From Certhia americana (taxonomy: Eukaryota > Chordata > Aves > Passeriformes > Certhiidae): a stretch of DNA of 64,000 nucleotides. This document shows, piece by piece, positions 38,101 to 50,132 of this stretch (position 1 is its first letter; every line of letters begins with the position of its first letter). Location: contig CM031879.1 of NCBI GenBank assembly GCA_018697195.1, positions 41,009,715-41,073,714 of the forward strand, in the 5' to 3' direction. The notes under the pieces are model-generated. The model was not told the DNA's origin. It did not search any database and worked only from the letters and a program-made list of their open reading frames with translations. Position numbers and translations under genes: made by a program.

Positions 38101-40599
38101 CTATTTATATGCAGTGTGAAACCAGTGTTTAAAGGGAGATAGCAAAACCTAATATTATTTAACATTGGAACCAAAAATGTACCGACAAAATTGCAAAATT
38201 TTGTCTCTGTTTAGTAAAAAAAAAATAAAGGACAAATTGCTACTGCAGCAATAATTAATGGCACCTACCTTCTAGGGGACTCACTGTAAACCTTCTATGA
38301 TATGCTTTAAGGAGGTTTCCAAACATTTTCAAAGGAGCCTTTCCAATAATTTTTTTGCCATTTAAGTTCTAATACCTGTTTCCAGCTTCAAAAAGTTTTT
38401 TGTATATTTTTCTTTGCCCAGAAGAAAGCTGCTATGATTTGATTCACTGAAATCAGCTTTGCAGGTTATTTTAGGTAAAAAAAAGTGGAGTATGTAATTT
38501 TTTTCTAAGTACTTTTTAAGGTCTACTGTGGTGACTCAGAGATAATGGTCAGTTGTATGAAATGACATTTAAAGCAGCTTTTAGAGGACTGGTATGTAAA
38601 CTTTAAATATAACTATTACAAGTTGTATCCTGGAAGTATTTTCTTACTTAAATGGTTAGAATAGACAACTACTCTGAGATAGCTAAAGTTAGGTATGAAA
38701 AATCCTTCTCTTGATGTCTAGGGAAGTATCTACCAGCATAGACTAGAAGAGTACTACAAATACATACATGAATTTCCATACATTTGTGGAAATATATGTG
38801 TTTTCCTGTAAATGTGTGAGAATGAACATGGCAATGAAAAGTTAAAATACTGTCAGTTGATACAAAATGTACCAGGGGACCAAAGGAGTTTTCTTCTTTT
38901 CTGAAGAATGCTGGTCCTTCTGAGTCAAAAATGATGCTTGTTGTTGGCTTAACTGGAACCAGATTTTATCAGAGCAACTGAAATGATGACTCTAAACAAG
39001 ATAAGTGTAAATCTGGTTCTTGCTTACATCCAGCTTCTATTGATAGATGTGGAAGTTCAGCCTTACTTTTAGTCAGCCCTGAGTGATAACCCCATTTAAG
39101 TCTGCATAGCTCAATTTACAAGTGTGTCTGCAATAAATAAATAAATTAGTATAAACAAGATTTTTTATTTTTTTCAAAAGCACTTGCAAACCATTTTTGT
39201 CTGGTTTTCCAATGCAGTAGTGCTTTTGCAGTCATGGGTGGAATTTTCTGCTGCAGCATTTCCAGGGCTCAGAGGAGCTGTGGGAATAATTTCTGACTGA
39301 CTAGTAAAGACTGCAGCTGTAGACATACTGTGTGCCTTCCCAGTTCATGTCATTCATTAGTGGAGATGCAGTGCAGGTGCATTAGCAGGTGCATTAGTGC
39401 CTAGCATTGCCAATAACATTTAGGTCAGTACTCAGACGCTGTATGAAGAGATGGCATTTTTTATTCTTAGTATTAAATATCTATAGTTATCATTCCTGAA
39501 TCACGGCCTTCTCTTATATCTAGGTCCTGTTGCACAGTGGGGGTTTTTTTTACTCCCTGTGTGATTTCTTTGACTATGGTATAAAACCTATAAGATGAGG
39601 TAAAGTAAAATTCTCCAAATCTTAACAAAGATACTACCTCATGCTTTTTATATTTATGACGTGTTGCAAGACAAATCTGCAAAATTCCTAGCAAAGTTTT
39701 TACAGACCTAATTCTGTCTGAATTCTGTCTTCAGAACTCCTATTTCTTGATAATGAGAGTTTTGAAATGTGGATTAATGACTAGAGCTGACCCCTAAACC
39801 TTGACAATAACAACCTCCTTACAATAAGAAAGAGCCTTTCTTTTCAACAAACCCTTGAATTCAGCACAGTTACTTTAAAAAAAAAAAAAAGAAAAGAAAA
39901 AATTATATATAGTATTACTTTCTAAAGCAATTTCTGGAGTTGAAGAAATTGCCAATAAAGCCAGACTTGTTATCTTTAAGTTATCTTTTAGCACTCCCCT
40001 TTGAAAGGCTGACAGCTTTCTGCAGGCTGGTCCCGTTAGTATTTGTATATCTATTCTGCAGTTCAGTAGTCATAAAGGCGAGACCTGTGGCACTGAGCAT
40101 ACTGCCAGACGCTCTTGACTCCTAATGTGGTGATTTTATTCCCATTAAGTCCTGTTGGGGAGAACTTGTAGGTTTGGATGGATCTTGAATGTAGCATGGA
40201 TTCCAAAGGAAAACTCAACCAGATTTCTTTCACCATGCTTATAAGAAGTCTGAGAGATTCCTCCTGTTCTTATGCATGACCTGAGGGCACTGACAGCTTC
40301 AGAAGAGCCACATACAGAAATTAACCCACTGGCCCTTCTCTGTAAAAATGAACAAAGTGGTGACTTTAGAAAAGAGGATAAGGCAGGAGAATTCAATGGG
40401 ATATATTTTTCATGGAACTGTGCCATGAGTTTTGCAGAGGTTGACTCTTCATCCTTGTATTTATTACCTATCTGTGAACCTTTCTAATACATGTTTTTAT
40501 TTTGAAATAAAAAATACTTCCACTCTTTGCTGTTTTTAACTTGATGCCTCAGGATTTAATTTAGTTCACTGCAGTTTTGATATCATGAGAAACAATGAC
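35116..40599. other. AT-rich non-coding stretch
   Basis: No supported gene. The + strand 37372-37492 offers an open frame ending in a donor-like CGG|gtgaga, but there is no convincing acceptor and no recognisable protein. A perfect 12-bp tandem duplication is listed separately. An A14 tract lies at 39877-39890. Confidence 0.65.
39373..39396. repeat. Perfect 12-bp tandem duplication
   Basis: The word gcaggtgcatta is present twice, head to tail, without mismatch. Confidence 0.95.
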
Positions 40600-41063
40600 A
40601 AATTATTCAATGTTAACCTCCTTTGACGTGTTACTGTTCTGTGTTTCTTTTGGGGTTTTTGGCTAAGTACTAGAGAGTTTAGGCTGTCCTTGTGTAGAAA
40701 GAAGCCTCTCAAATTTCTTTGACCCTTCCTATTGCCTTTTGTATAATTTCTTATCTTGTTATACTGTATCTTCTTTGAGGTGGAATGACCAGAATAAGGC
40801 ATGATGATTAAAAAGTATTTGCTTCAGGAATTTGTACATAAATATGGCAGTTTTCTGTTTCATTTTCTGTTATTTTCTACAAATTCCTGACATTCAATTT
40901 TCCTTTTGATTAAGCATTGCTATGAAAATTTCAAAACCTGTAACATACAGATATTTTCCTTCTGTGGTAGAAATTCATTCAGTTCATTTGTATGTGTAGT
41001 TGAGAGTGTTTTTACCACTGACAATGAATTTTATTTTCCATTTTATTAATCCGCTACTCAACC

Positions 41064-41255
41064 TTACAAAATGTTTGAGAGTTTTTTTTTTTTTTTTTTT
41101 CCCAGAACACTATGGTCAACTTTAATTTTGATCGCTGAGGCTATTTTTGTGTCATTTGCATATTTTTTGTGCAATATTTCAGTCTCTTTTGAGGGCTGTT
41201 TAAGAAAATGCTTGGTCCCTAAGACAATTCCATACAGGACTCCCCTAAGAATCAT
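41064..41255 (-). pseudogene. CR1 reverse-transcriptase core fragment
   Basis: This - strand frame of 63 codons is still readable as the CR1 ORF2 polymerase core. Residues 5-13 (GVLYGIVLG) match the GVPQGSVLGP turn that precedes the catalytic motif in CR1-clade reverse transcriptases. Residues 32-38 (YANDTKI) align with the catalytic F/YADDTKL box, and the first of its paired Asp residues has become Asn. The poly-Lys stretch near the C-terminus (residues 53-58) is the translation of a T19 tract and not part of the protein. The catalytic change and the frameshifts on both sides make it a non-functional relic. Confidence 0.7.
41082..41100. repeat. 19-T homopolymer inside the ancient CR1
   Basis: Uninterrupted T run lying about 50 bp from the relic catalytic box of the CR1 reverse transcriptase. 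It is not part of the CR1 consensus as I know it, so it arose by later expansion or insertion. Confidence 0.85.
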
Positions 41256-43136
41256 CTCTCTTTTTCATTTTGGAAAATGAGCCTTTATTGCTTTAATTTG
41301 TTACTTACTTTTCCACCAAGTGCTGATCCACAAGACAACTTACTACTCTTTCACAAGAGAGCTTAGTTTCTTTGAAAAATATTGTAACAGTTTTTGAAAA
41401 TCCAAGATGGGTTATTTGGGAAACCTTCTTTCCTCACAATTACAGACTCTTTGGAGTAGCTCATACCTGTCAAATCTGGGAGGCATAAATTTGCTCTTCA
41501 GAGGTGAAATCTCCTCAATTATATTATGCTGGTTTTTTTTGATTATTAATACAATTTCCACTAATAGACTTGGACTGAAAGTCATATTCCTTAGTTTGTG
41601 ATTCTATTTATTTGAAGTCTTCCTTTTTTATTTTTTTTTTTCATTTTTTAAATCGTGTTATCATTGTTCCCTTCCCTTTAACAGTAGATGGCATAAGAGT
41701 GAGAAAGCAATTGTGACACATGTAGTTCAGAAATTTTATCTCTGGGCTTCTTTGGACTCCTTATGTGAGTGTCATCTGGTCTTACTGATTTAATACATAT
41801 TGCAAACCAATTCTAAAATTCTTAATCAATGACAATCTTTCAGAGCAGCTGAGGTAAACCAGGTGTGCTGACTCAAGATGGGTCCCTTTATGACCATACT
41901 TATGTCCCAGGAAAGGTTTGTCTCCCATCCAAATCCACATGGGATAATAAACCTCTAGTTGTGTGTGTCTGCCTTTAGTACCTGAGAAATGCAACATAGC
42001 CTATGGTTGTGAAAACCAGGTTAGAATTTCACATACACCAGTAAAATATAATCCACACCACATGTCTGAAAGAAATAATAAGTGAAAAAGAACAAACCCA
42101 TTTTATTTAGAATTATTAAGAAAGTAGAACACTGTGATAAAATACTGTAATACTAGATTGTAATAACTTTAATCTAATAAACATTTTAAAGGCAGTCTAC
42201 ACATAGACTGAAAGGAAGGAGTCTGAGATTTTTTGCTTTCTTTATATTACGTAGAAGAAATCTGAAAAATTATACAGGGAAAAAGAGGAAGAATTCTCTT
42301 ATCACAAATTAACAAAACAAATTTAGGGAAGGTGGAGGACAACAAGAAGTGCTTGGCTTTTCTGTAACAAAAAAGTCATATTTGTTTCTGCATATTTTTT
42401 TTCCCAGAGTTTCCAAAAATAGTTAGTTGTCTATGTGAGACAGATGTGTAATTTTCCTTTGCATTGATGAAAACAATTTTGAATATTTCCTTTTAGCGCC
42501 CATATACATGTACATACTTGGAAAAAAAAGCATGTGTGAACATTTCTATTGACATCCCTTGCTCTCTCTCTTTTGTCTTTAATCAGCAGAGATGTGAACT
42601 TCACTAAAAAGGTTGTTAATGAATATTTTTGGCATGCCATCGCTGATATTGTTATGGTTTAACAATAGCAGAGAATTAAAGCCTTTAGAGGGAGAAGCAA
42701 CAAGCTCTTTCACAGTGACTTTAGTAGAAAGAAACAAAGATTACCAGTTAGAAGAAAAGAAAACTGGGTTGTGTGGTCTTTAATTATAAATATGTGACAA
42801 GTTCAAATAGCCATTTGAAAGTAATCTTCAAACAAATTTGCTGGTAGTGAGCATTAACTTTTTTTCCCTAGCTTAACAAAGCCTCTCAGATACAAATTTA
42901 TAGAAAATTTTAACAGAGCCACAAATAATCAACTACTGTTAAAAATAACCATTATCTTCAGAAAGTTCTTTGTTTCTTTAGTTAAAAGAGGGGATTTGCT
43001 TTTCCTTAAGGAACATAAGAAGTAGTGCTCACTTAGAAACAAATCAAACCCAGTCCTAACTCTGTTTATTCAGGTCTAGTGTCTCCATTACACAAGATAA
43101 GTTGTATTGTTTTCTCTTTATTTTCATAGTCATGTT

Positions 43137-43216
43137 TGGGGTTTGTTTGTTTGTTTGTTTGTTTTTTGTTGGGGGTTTTTTGGTGGTTTTTTTTGGTTTT
43201 GTTTTTGTTTTTTTTA
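43137..43216. repeat. (GTTT)n microsatellite and G/T-rich tract
   Basis: About five perfect GTTT units followed by a degenerate run of G and T only, up to a T9 run. The reverse strand translates to Lys/Thr/Pro/Asn-rich artefacts. Confidence 0.9.
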
Positions 43217-45985
43217 AAATTGTCCTCAGGATAAGGATTATGGGCATGATTAAGAAAAAAAATTGTGGAGACTTTAGACATCTTTTGTGTTTCCCTGCAT
43301 AGATTCTGTTGTTGGAAACATGAATAGTTACAGAGACACTCTGGTGTTTTGAAGGGAAAATTGCTTTAATTTGAAATGTAAATAAGTACAGGAGTAGTCA
43401 TAATGTCTGTTGAAAATACATAGCCACAGGTTCTTCTAGAAGGTAAAGAGCATTCCAAAATATATCAAAATCAGTCATTTAAAGGGAATGCAGTTAGGAC
43501 CTTTAGCTCTTGATTCTTGCAGTAAGTAGTGTCTCTTGGCTGCCATAAAATCTCACCAACTTTTTCCCCTTTGGAATTAGTTCATCATATGGAGAGGAAG
43601 TATTTCTAAGAAACCAGTAGCTGGTAAAACTATGAATGTGGTCACAGATAGTAGAATTTTTCATTTTCATAATACCAGTATTAAATACATGACTGTAGTT
43701 TAAAGTCAATATAGATGATAGCTACATTTATAATCCACTAATCCCAGTTGCTCTGTCTCTCCAACATCTTTTTAACAGTGCTTTAATAAGGTTTTGCATG
43801 AGTTTACAGCCTTCATTCAAGTATCATATTCAAGGGCAGAGGTCATGACTTGGGTAGTTCTCATTCATCAAGTACTATGTTTTCTTATGTGTTTATTAGT
43901 ATATAAATAAACACTTTAAGATAAGCATTAATCAAATGAGACTTTTTAACTCGCTCTCACCTTCTGCCTTGTCTTGTATTTGTTGCCCTTTATCTTTTCT
44001 CACACCTTCTTTGCCAAATAATGGATAAATTTGTGCCTCTGCCTGTTGCTATGTCAATATTGAGTCAAGCTGATCAACAAGAAGGGGTTACAGCCAATGT
44101 GAAATGCATCATAAATGCACTTTCAGGTTGATCCCAGATGGGGTGGTCTTTTGATAATCCTTTTCGTTTCCAGCGCTTCCCTTCACACAGAAAAATTTTT
44201 ATGGTTGTGTATGCACCACAGTCAACAAGATTTTTGGGACATTGTTGGTTCCTAAAAGCCTAGTAATAAGAACGCCTTAGTGTTTTTCTTCTCAAGTTGT
44301 TCTGTCACATAAATATGCCTACATTTCAGCTGGTCCCATTCATTCTGTCTGTGGTTCATGCATCCTTGTACAGGCATCTTTGTAGAATTACTGTGGTTTC
44401 TACTCCTTGATCATCTGTCATAGGCTTGTCAGGGTATGAATATGTCATGCAGGTTTAAAGCTTTGCTTTTTGAGTACATTATAGAGGAAATCGCTGCTTA
44501 GTTGCCATTCTTTTCTGAAGTGCTGTGGTCCTTTGAGTCCATGTCAGCCTTATAGATGAGCAGCTGCACATCCAGCACAAACTCTGTGCACAAGGTACAT
44601 GTGCAATGCTTGAGGCCATGCTGAGAAAGTGTATTTTTTGATGGCCAAAATAAGAAGAAAAACTTAATATGAGATCCAGGGTCGGGTGGATCCTGCAATT
44701 TCAGGAATGCATTATTTCATTTGCCTCTCTTTAGGTAAGTGGAGGTTCAAATGTGTTCTACAGCCCAGTTAAGGTATTCACCCACCTTTCCTCCTTCTAC
44801 TTGTAATCAGGCTGCCCCAAAATAGATTCATAAATGCTTTTCTTCTAACTTGCTAAACAGTGCTCTTCTGTAGAGGCCAGAGACACACTCTTAGATCCCT
44901 GAGCATTGCTGGATGAATACACTTGAAGGGTGGCAAGTTTCTACCAAATTTCTAGGTAAACAGGTTGCTCATTGCAGGTAGATACCTCTACCAAGTGAAC
45001 AATCCCGTCAAGGCAAGTGAAGACTCTTGGTCTATGGTAGAATGTGTCTGAATAGCAATATTCTGTTGTTGTGACAGAAATAATGAAAAAACCCAGAAAT
45101 TGTAGTCAAGAGTCATCTTTCTAAAATTTTGGTGTTGCTACTTTCTTTTCTACCTGCATAGGGAAGGAAGAGTGCTGCTGCTTCTGAAATGTGCCTGGGT
45201 GGGCTGCACCCCCTTGAGGCTGCAGGCTTGGTTGGGCTGGCAGAGGGTAGAGTCTGTACTTATCAGCCAACACACAGAGCAACCCTGTGCAGCATGGCGT
45301 GGGGGTAGGTGCAAGCTGGGAGGATGTTGGGCTTCTGTTGTAGTGGCAGATGAAAGGATGCTCTCACCAAAGGCCCGACTTTGTGTCCCATGGATCATTC
45401 GCATCAGAAGAAAATCCTGTGGTGCTTCCTGGGTTTCTCATGTAGCATACTCTGTAACATTAATTCTGTGGTTAGATAGCACGGGATCTTCAGGAATTTG
45501 GCTTTGAGGGGAGAGCTGAAAACATTTGTGTAGGACTGCATGAATACATCTACTGAGCCTTTTAAATTTATTCAGCATATCCACTGATTTCAAACAGCTG
45601 TATAATTGTGCATAGCTCAAAGTGGTTATAGCACCCATTAATTTTTTACAATGTAATAACTCATATCCACAGTCAGTGACCTACCTGTCATGGCTTCCAG
45701 TACAGCTGAATGTGTGCTCATTCTGGGTAAATGACCTCTTAGAGAAAGAAAAAAATTAGATTCACAAATAAATTTTCTTCTTTTGCTTTAGAGTTGCTAA
45801 GGTGTTTCCTTTTCTTCTGTCAGCTGATCTTCCTCAAATTTACCAGACAAACTTGCATTCTCAAGCAGAGCTTGTTTTTTTCATCATGACAACAACACTT
45901 GTTCTACCAGGACTATTTATTATTTATTTGAAAATGGAATATGCACCTTCTGTATGGGAAGATTGAACTGACTGAAATATCAGCT

Positions 45986-46042
45986 TTGTTGCACCAGTGT
46001 AAATCAGAAGTATCTTCACTGAAATTGATGCAGTTGCAACAA
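45986..46042 (+). repeat. Old palindromic interspersed repeat, best copy
   Basis: The sequence reads ttgttgcaccagtgtaaatc, then agaagtatcttcactgaa, then attgatgcagttgcaacaa. It closely follows a repeat recalled from turtle, crocodile and bird genomes (caccagtgtaaatc...agtaactccactgaagtcaatggagtt). The ends ttgttgca (45986-45993) and tgcaacaa (46035-46042) are exact reverse complements, so the unit has an inverted-repeat form like a short hAT- or MITE-type element. I do not recall its database name. Confidence 0.6.
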
Positions 46043-47239
46043 TATAAAAATAGCAGAAATGAAATGTCTTCAAGACCTAGCACTGTGACTCCTTGAGTCA
46101 TTAGTTTCTCAGTTTAAGCTTCTACCAATCAACTCAATCAGTAGTGGGAGGAAGGGAGAATGAGAAATTAAATACAATCATTATACACACCTAAGTTTAG
46201 TAAGCATGTGATATATTACTGTAAGCCTTACCAAATTTTATTACCTCAGGATTTTCCATTTTTCTTGTGTTTCTTTGGACAAAGAAATTATAACTTTTGT
46301 CAGGTAAATGCGAAACACATGTCTGAATACTAACAAGCAAAAAGAAAATGTTTCCTTTTATTTTCATGTCCACCAAATATTATAATTCATATTCCTCCTT
46401 TTCTTTGCAACCCACAGCTATACACATTTCATATCATCATCTTATAAATCTGCCATCTTTTGTTTTGATTAGATTCTGTTAGATTTTGTAATCAAATCTG
46501 AATCCTAGGAAAATTAACTTTAAGAGGAATTTAGCAAGTTTGTGGTACGGAAAGGTTAACCAGAAACTGTCAGTTGAATAATGTTTTTGTTTGTGCTTGA
46601 AAAAAGTGAAAATTATTAGTTCGCTATCGTCTAATCTACCTATCTATTTTCTGTCTGGATGAAGGTTTAAATGTATAGATAAATATTTAGTGTATCTAAA
46701 AAAAGAGGAGCGACATAACAGTAATCCCTAAATCAGCTTTACATGTTGCCTTAAAACAGTGGAATACTTTGCATCATTCAAATAGTAAACTTCAAAGTCT
46801 AAGCTCATTGCTGTATTCTCAGGGAAGGGGAAGACCCACTGAATTACATTCCAAGTGGTGGGCTAGTACAGTCGTGTGTTGCTCTGGACAAGCAAAACCA
46901 ATCAGGAATACCAGTCTTTGAGAGTGTGACCAACCCACTTTCCACGTCAGTGACACCAAAGCAGTTTATCTGTTTTCTTGGAAACTTGCCTGTGCTTTTG
47001 TCCCCTTCCTTCTTGAAATGTATTGCACACAGAGCAGCTGCCAAGCCAGATGAATCGCAAACTAGGGGGAATTGCTGAAAATAAGCAGCATGCAAATTGA
47101 AAATAGGACTCGGGAATAATTGCAGGAGAGGAACACAAGCATGTTTTTCACCATTCTGGCTTCCTCAGCCAATTTCCAAATGCTTCATGTTTTGTGGAAT
47201 GTATTTGAGAAAAGTGTTATAGTGGCTTGAGCCATATCA

Positions 47240-47300
47240 AAAACTCATTGCTGTCAATGACTTTTAACTGCCAAAGGTTTGGATCAGACCCTGAGTCCCC
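47240..47300 (+). repeat. Possible remnant of an old palindromic repeat
   Basis: The words aaactcattgctgtcaatgac and ggtttggatcagaccctgag resemble the aactcccattgacttcaatgg ... ttggatcaggccct pair that recurs in archosaur and turtle DNA. Divergence is high. Confidence 0.4.
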
Positions 47301-47479
47301 AGCATTCTTCATACAAGGCCTCACATGTCAATGAAAAACCTAAACAAGTGCACTCCAGTAAAACATGATGTTTGCTGCCTATGTCCAAACCTGAAATCAA
47401 GTCCTGCCCAGCTCAGATCCTACCAGAGAGTAAGGGAATGTCCCTGAGTGACCAGACATGTTCCACCTCCTGAGTCCCT

Positions 47480-47573
47480 GCTATTTCACAAGCCACCATA
47501 CAGTGTATCCAGCCTCCTGTGACCCTGGGTAGCTCAGTCGCTATTTCACAAGCCACCATATAGTGTATCCAGC
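47480..47573. repeat. 34-bp direct duplication at exactly 60-bp spacing
   Basis: The sequence 47480-47513 (gctatttcacaagccaccat...) recurs at 47540-47573 with a single C/T difference. The segment between the copies is partly related as well (gagtccctg / ctcagtcg before each copy). Confidence 0.9.
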
Positions 47574-49945
47574 ACACCACAGACTCCTGACAAAAATTAT
47601 AAAGTTGACTTCTCTTAGTTGACAGCTAGATAAACAATTTCTCCTGGGAATACAATCTGAGCTCCCATCTAGTAGGAAAAAGCTTATTTCAAGCTCTTGT
47701 GTACTCAACAGGATATACACCTGTATTTTCTAGTGTTTCTCAACCATTATAGGCTCTTTAATGCATTATGGGAGAAAGAGGGAACATATTCAGCTCTTCC
47801 TCTTGAAGCACTCTTACCATGAAAAAGAATGCAAGATTTATTGCTGTATAATGAAAGAAAGACACAACACAAGGCAAGACTGCTTTTTCTGTACTTTACC
47901 ATAGAGGCAATTATATAGATTTCTTGTCCTGATCAGAGGCTTTACAAAGATTTAAGGAACAATCGCTGTGTGAAGACTGTTTAGAAAAGGATTAAGATTC
48001 AGCTATCTTATTGCCAGTGCCTTAGCCATTAAGCTATGAACCAAAGACAAATTTTTCTGATTTTTTTTTTTCTTTTTCTTTTCCTAATGTTCCAATACAA
48101 TTGATCCTCATTTTGTAATTGTTCTGCAGTTTGGTTTCATTGTCACATCCTCCAGAATATTTATTTTTCTCCCTAAATGTCTTTCCAGATAAAACCAGAC
48201 ACTCTTACAGGAGGCTTCATAGAGTATTAAAATATTTTCTTAGTGTTTTTTTATCCTCCACAGCCAAGGTTTCTCATTTTGTTGTGGGTATTCCAGCAAT
48301 TACATAGTGATAAAAGATGAGACCGCAGCAGAAATTAAACTTGTCTTTTTTTTTTTCCTTATTGGGGTGTGCTTAAAGGTGCTAGGAGAAAGCTTGCCAA
48401 GCCATTTCCTTCTAGAAACACAGAGGGAGAAGTACCAGGCCCAGCTGGGCCTTATGTATCAAGCTTTTCATGTAGATCGTGAGGAAATCTTCAAGGTGGG
48501 CACCTCTGGATTAGAGAGCAACTAAACTGATATATATAAAGTCATTGTTTGGAACTGCAGAAAAATTTTGAAATATTATCTTGGTGAATTTGGTCTTTGA
48601 ATTTGGTCTTCACTACAAGACAGACTGCTAGAGTCTCTTTGACTAGTCAGAGATTCCTAAAAACTGGAATAACCAAAAGAACTTTTCTCCTTGTCACCAC
48701 TGAGGTTACTTTATTTTGCGACATTAGCACAGCTACTGTAAGAACTGGTCAGTTCTCTTCCAGGACTATTTATATTATGAAGGAAGTTAGGCCTGATCCT
48801 CCAGTTACAGACTGTACTCCAAACTCTCAAGAGTTTTGGTTGTTCAAACAGAAGTATTCCGTGTATATTTGACTTTAACACTATAGTCCTTATTCAAGCA
48901 AAACCACCCACTGTGGTCAAAAATAGTAGTGTAATTTGGCATCCAGTTACAATCTATTCTCAAGTGGTATTGTTCTCTTACTGCCACTGTTGCTTCTTGC
49001 TTGAATAATTATTGTTCTTCTCTCAGGTTTCTCCAGCTTTAATAATTTATTAAATCTACTAATTATTTTTCTTTCTCCCTCAATATAAGAGAAAATAAAA
49101 CTGGACAAAACATCAAAATGACGTGACAGAATTCATACAATACTATTATCATATTTCTTGCATATGCAAAGAAGACTGCAACAGATTCCATATTTCCTCT
49201 TTCCTCTTGTTAACACAGTCTTAACAAGTTAAATACTTTTTGGAATCCATGGTAAATATTGAGCAGATATTCTTTTGTGGTATTTGAATAAAACCCCACA
49301 TCTATATATTATTTTTTTTTTCTATAAATAAATATACCCTTATTTTCAAGGAAGATTACTTTTATTATATGGAAAGACTGTAAAAACAAAGTAAACTATT
49401 AGAAAGAGATTTTGTTTCCCTTCTGCTGGGAGCTCTTCCAATGTGACAAAATTTCTAAGATCTTTCATGGAGAAATTTTGTTTCAAATATTTGTTCAGAA
49501 AAAATAGCATCACAGTCTTAGTTTCTAGACTGGTCCTAAGGCTTCATTACTTAGAAAGAAACATGTTTTTTGATTGTGTATGTATATATATGTGCTGTCA
49601 TACGTGTACATGCCAACAGTTTTAGTGTGCCATCTGCTATCATATGAGACTAAATAATGTTGTTTCTGATCAATAAAGTTGTTGTGCCCTTAAAAGGTTT
49701 TCTGATTAAGTTGCACTACCAGACAAAGGACATTTTTAAATTGCAGGAGGTACAGAGGTACATTTCTTTCCAACCTTGGATGCATAGAATCAAAGAATCA
49801 ATAGAACAGTTTGGGTTGGATAAAACCTTGATTATCTTGTTACAACCCCTCCCTTCTATGGATAGGGACACATTTCACTAGACCAGGTTGCTCAAATCCC
49901 CATCCAGTCTGACCTTCTGAACTTGGAGGAGGTGATGCTTGAATA

Positions 49946-50128
49946 TTAACCAGCTTTCCTGTGCCCCTCTTCCTTACAGGGCTTTATAGTATGGCACTCT
50001 CTCCAGTCATAGGAACCACCCCACCACAACTCTATGATAATAAGATTGTAGCCCTGATGGTTTGTGTATCTTTCTAACTCTTGTTTATTGCACACTTTAT
50101 ATGTGTTTGATAGTGGCATTTGAGTTGC
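49946..50128 (-). pseudogene. CR1 ORF2 endonuclease N-terminal fragment
   Basis: In a - strand frame shifted relative to the ORF1 fragment, about 60 codons match the start of the CR1 apurinic-type endonuclease. They include NKQELE where CR1 has NKQEELE, and IIELWWGGS followed by DW where CR1 has AITETWWDDS-x-W. The metal-binding Glu of that motif is kept (E before LWW), while the Asp after WW is Gly. Similarity stops around 49949, at the point where the intact protein would continue RRGGG, and the next sequence is 3' UTR. The endonuclease nicks target DNA in working CR1; this fragment cannot. Confidence 0.7.
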
Positions 50129-50132
50129 ACTC

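Larger units (their letters stand above)
40600..41610 (-). mobile_element. Ancient CR1/L3-like LINE remnant with ORF2 core
   Basis: About 1 kb of the + strand follows, block by block, the antisense of old amniote CR1/L3 elements. In order these are ttctttgaggtggaatgacc (near 40771), the gtgtcatttgcatatttttt block (41150), ggtccctaagacaattccat (41213), ttccaccaagtgctgatcca (41311), tttttgaaaatccaagat (41391) and aattatattatgctgg (41517). Read on the - strand these blocks run from the palm of the reverse transcriptase to its C-terminal part. Several frameshifts and stops are present and a T19 tract (41082-41100) interrupts the coding. It is long dead. The end points are approximate. Confidence 0.75.
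41611..49781. other. AT-rich non-coding stretch
   Basis: No supported gene. Around 45160-45520 the G+C is higher and both strands carry frames of about 80-110 codons, but none has a recognisable domain or splice context. Repeats within the stretch are listed separately. A 12-base word (gaatttggtctt) is repeated at 48585-48596 and 48599-48610. Confidence 0.65.

Noticed and set aside
39840..39910. Possible retrocopy tail (A14 followed by GAAAAGAAAA)
   Set aside because: The sequence upstream shows no coding or poly(A)-signal structure; a simple A-rich tract is enough.
43056..43302. Lys/Thr-rich and Phe/Val-rich small proteins
   Set aside because: These are translations of the GTTT microsatellite on the two strands.
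45150..45507. Overlapping frames in a GC-richer patch on both strands
   Set aside because: Frames open on both strands are expected from the composition. No domain recognised.
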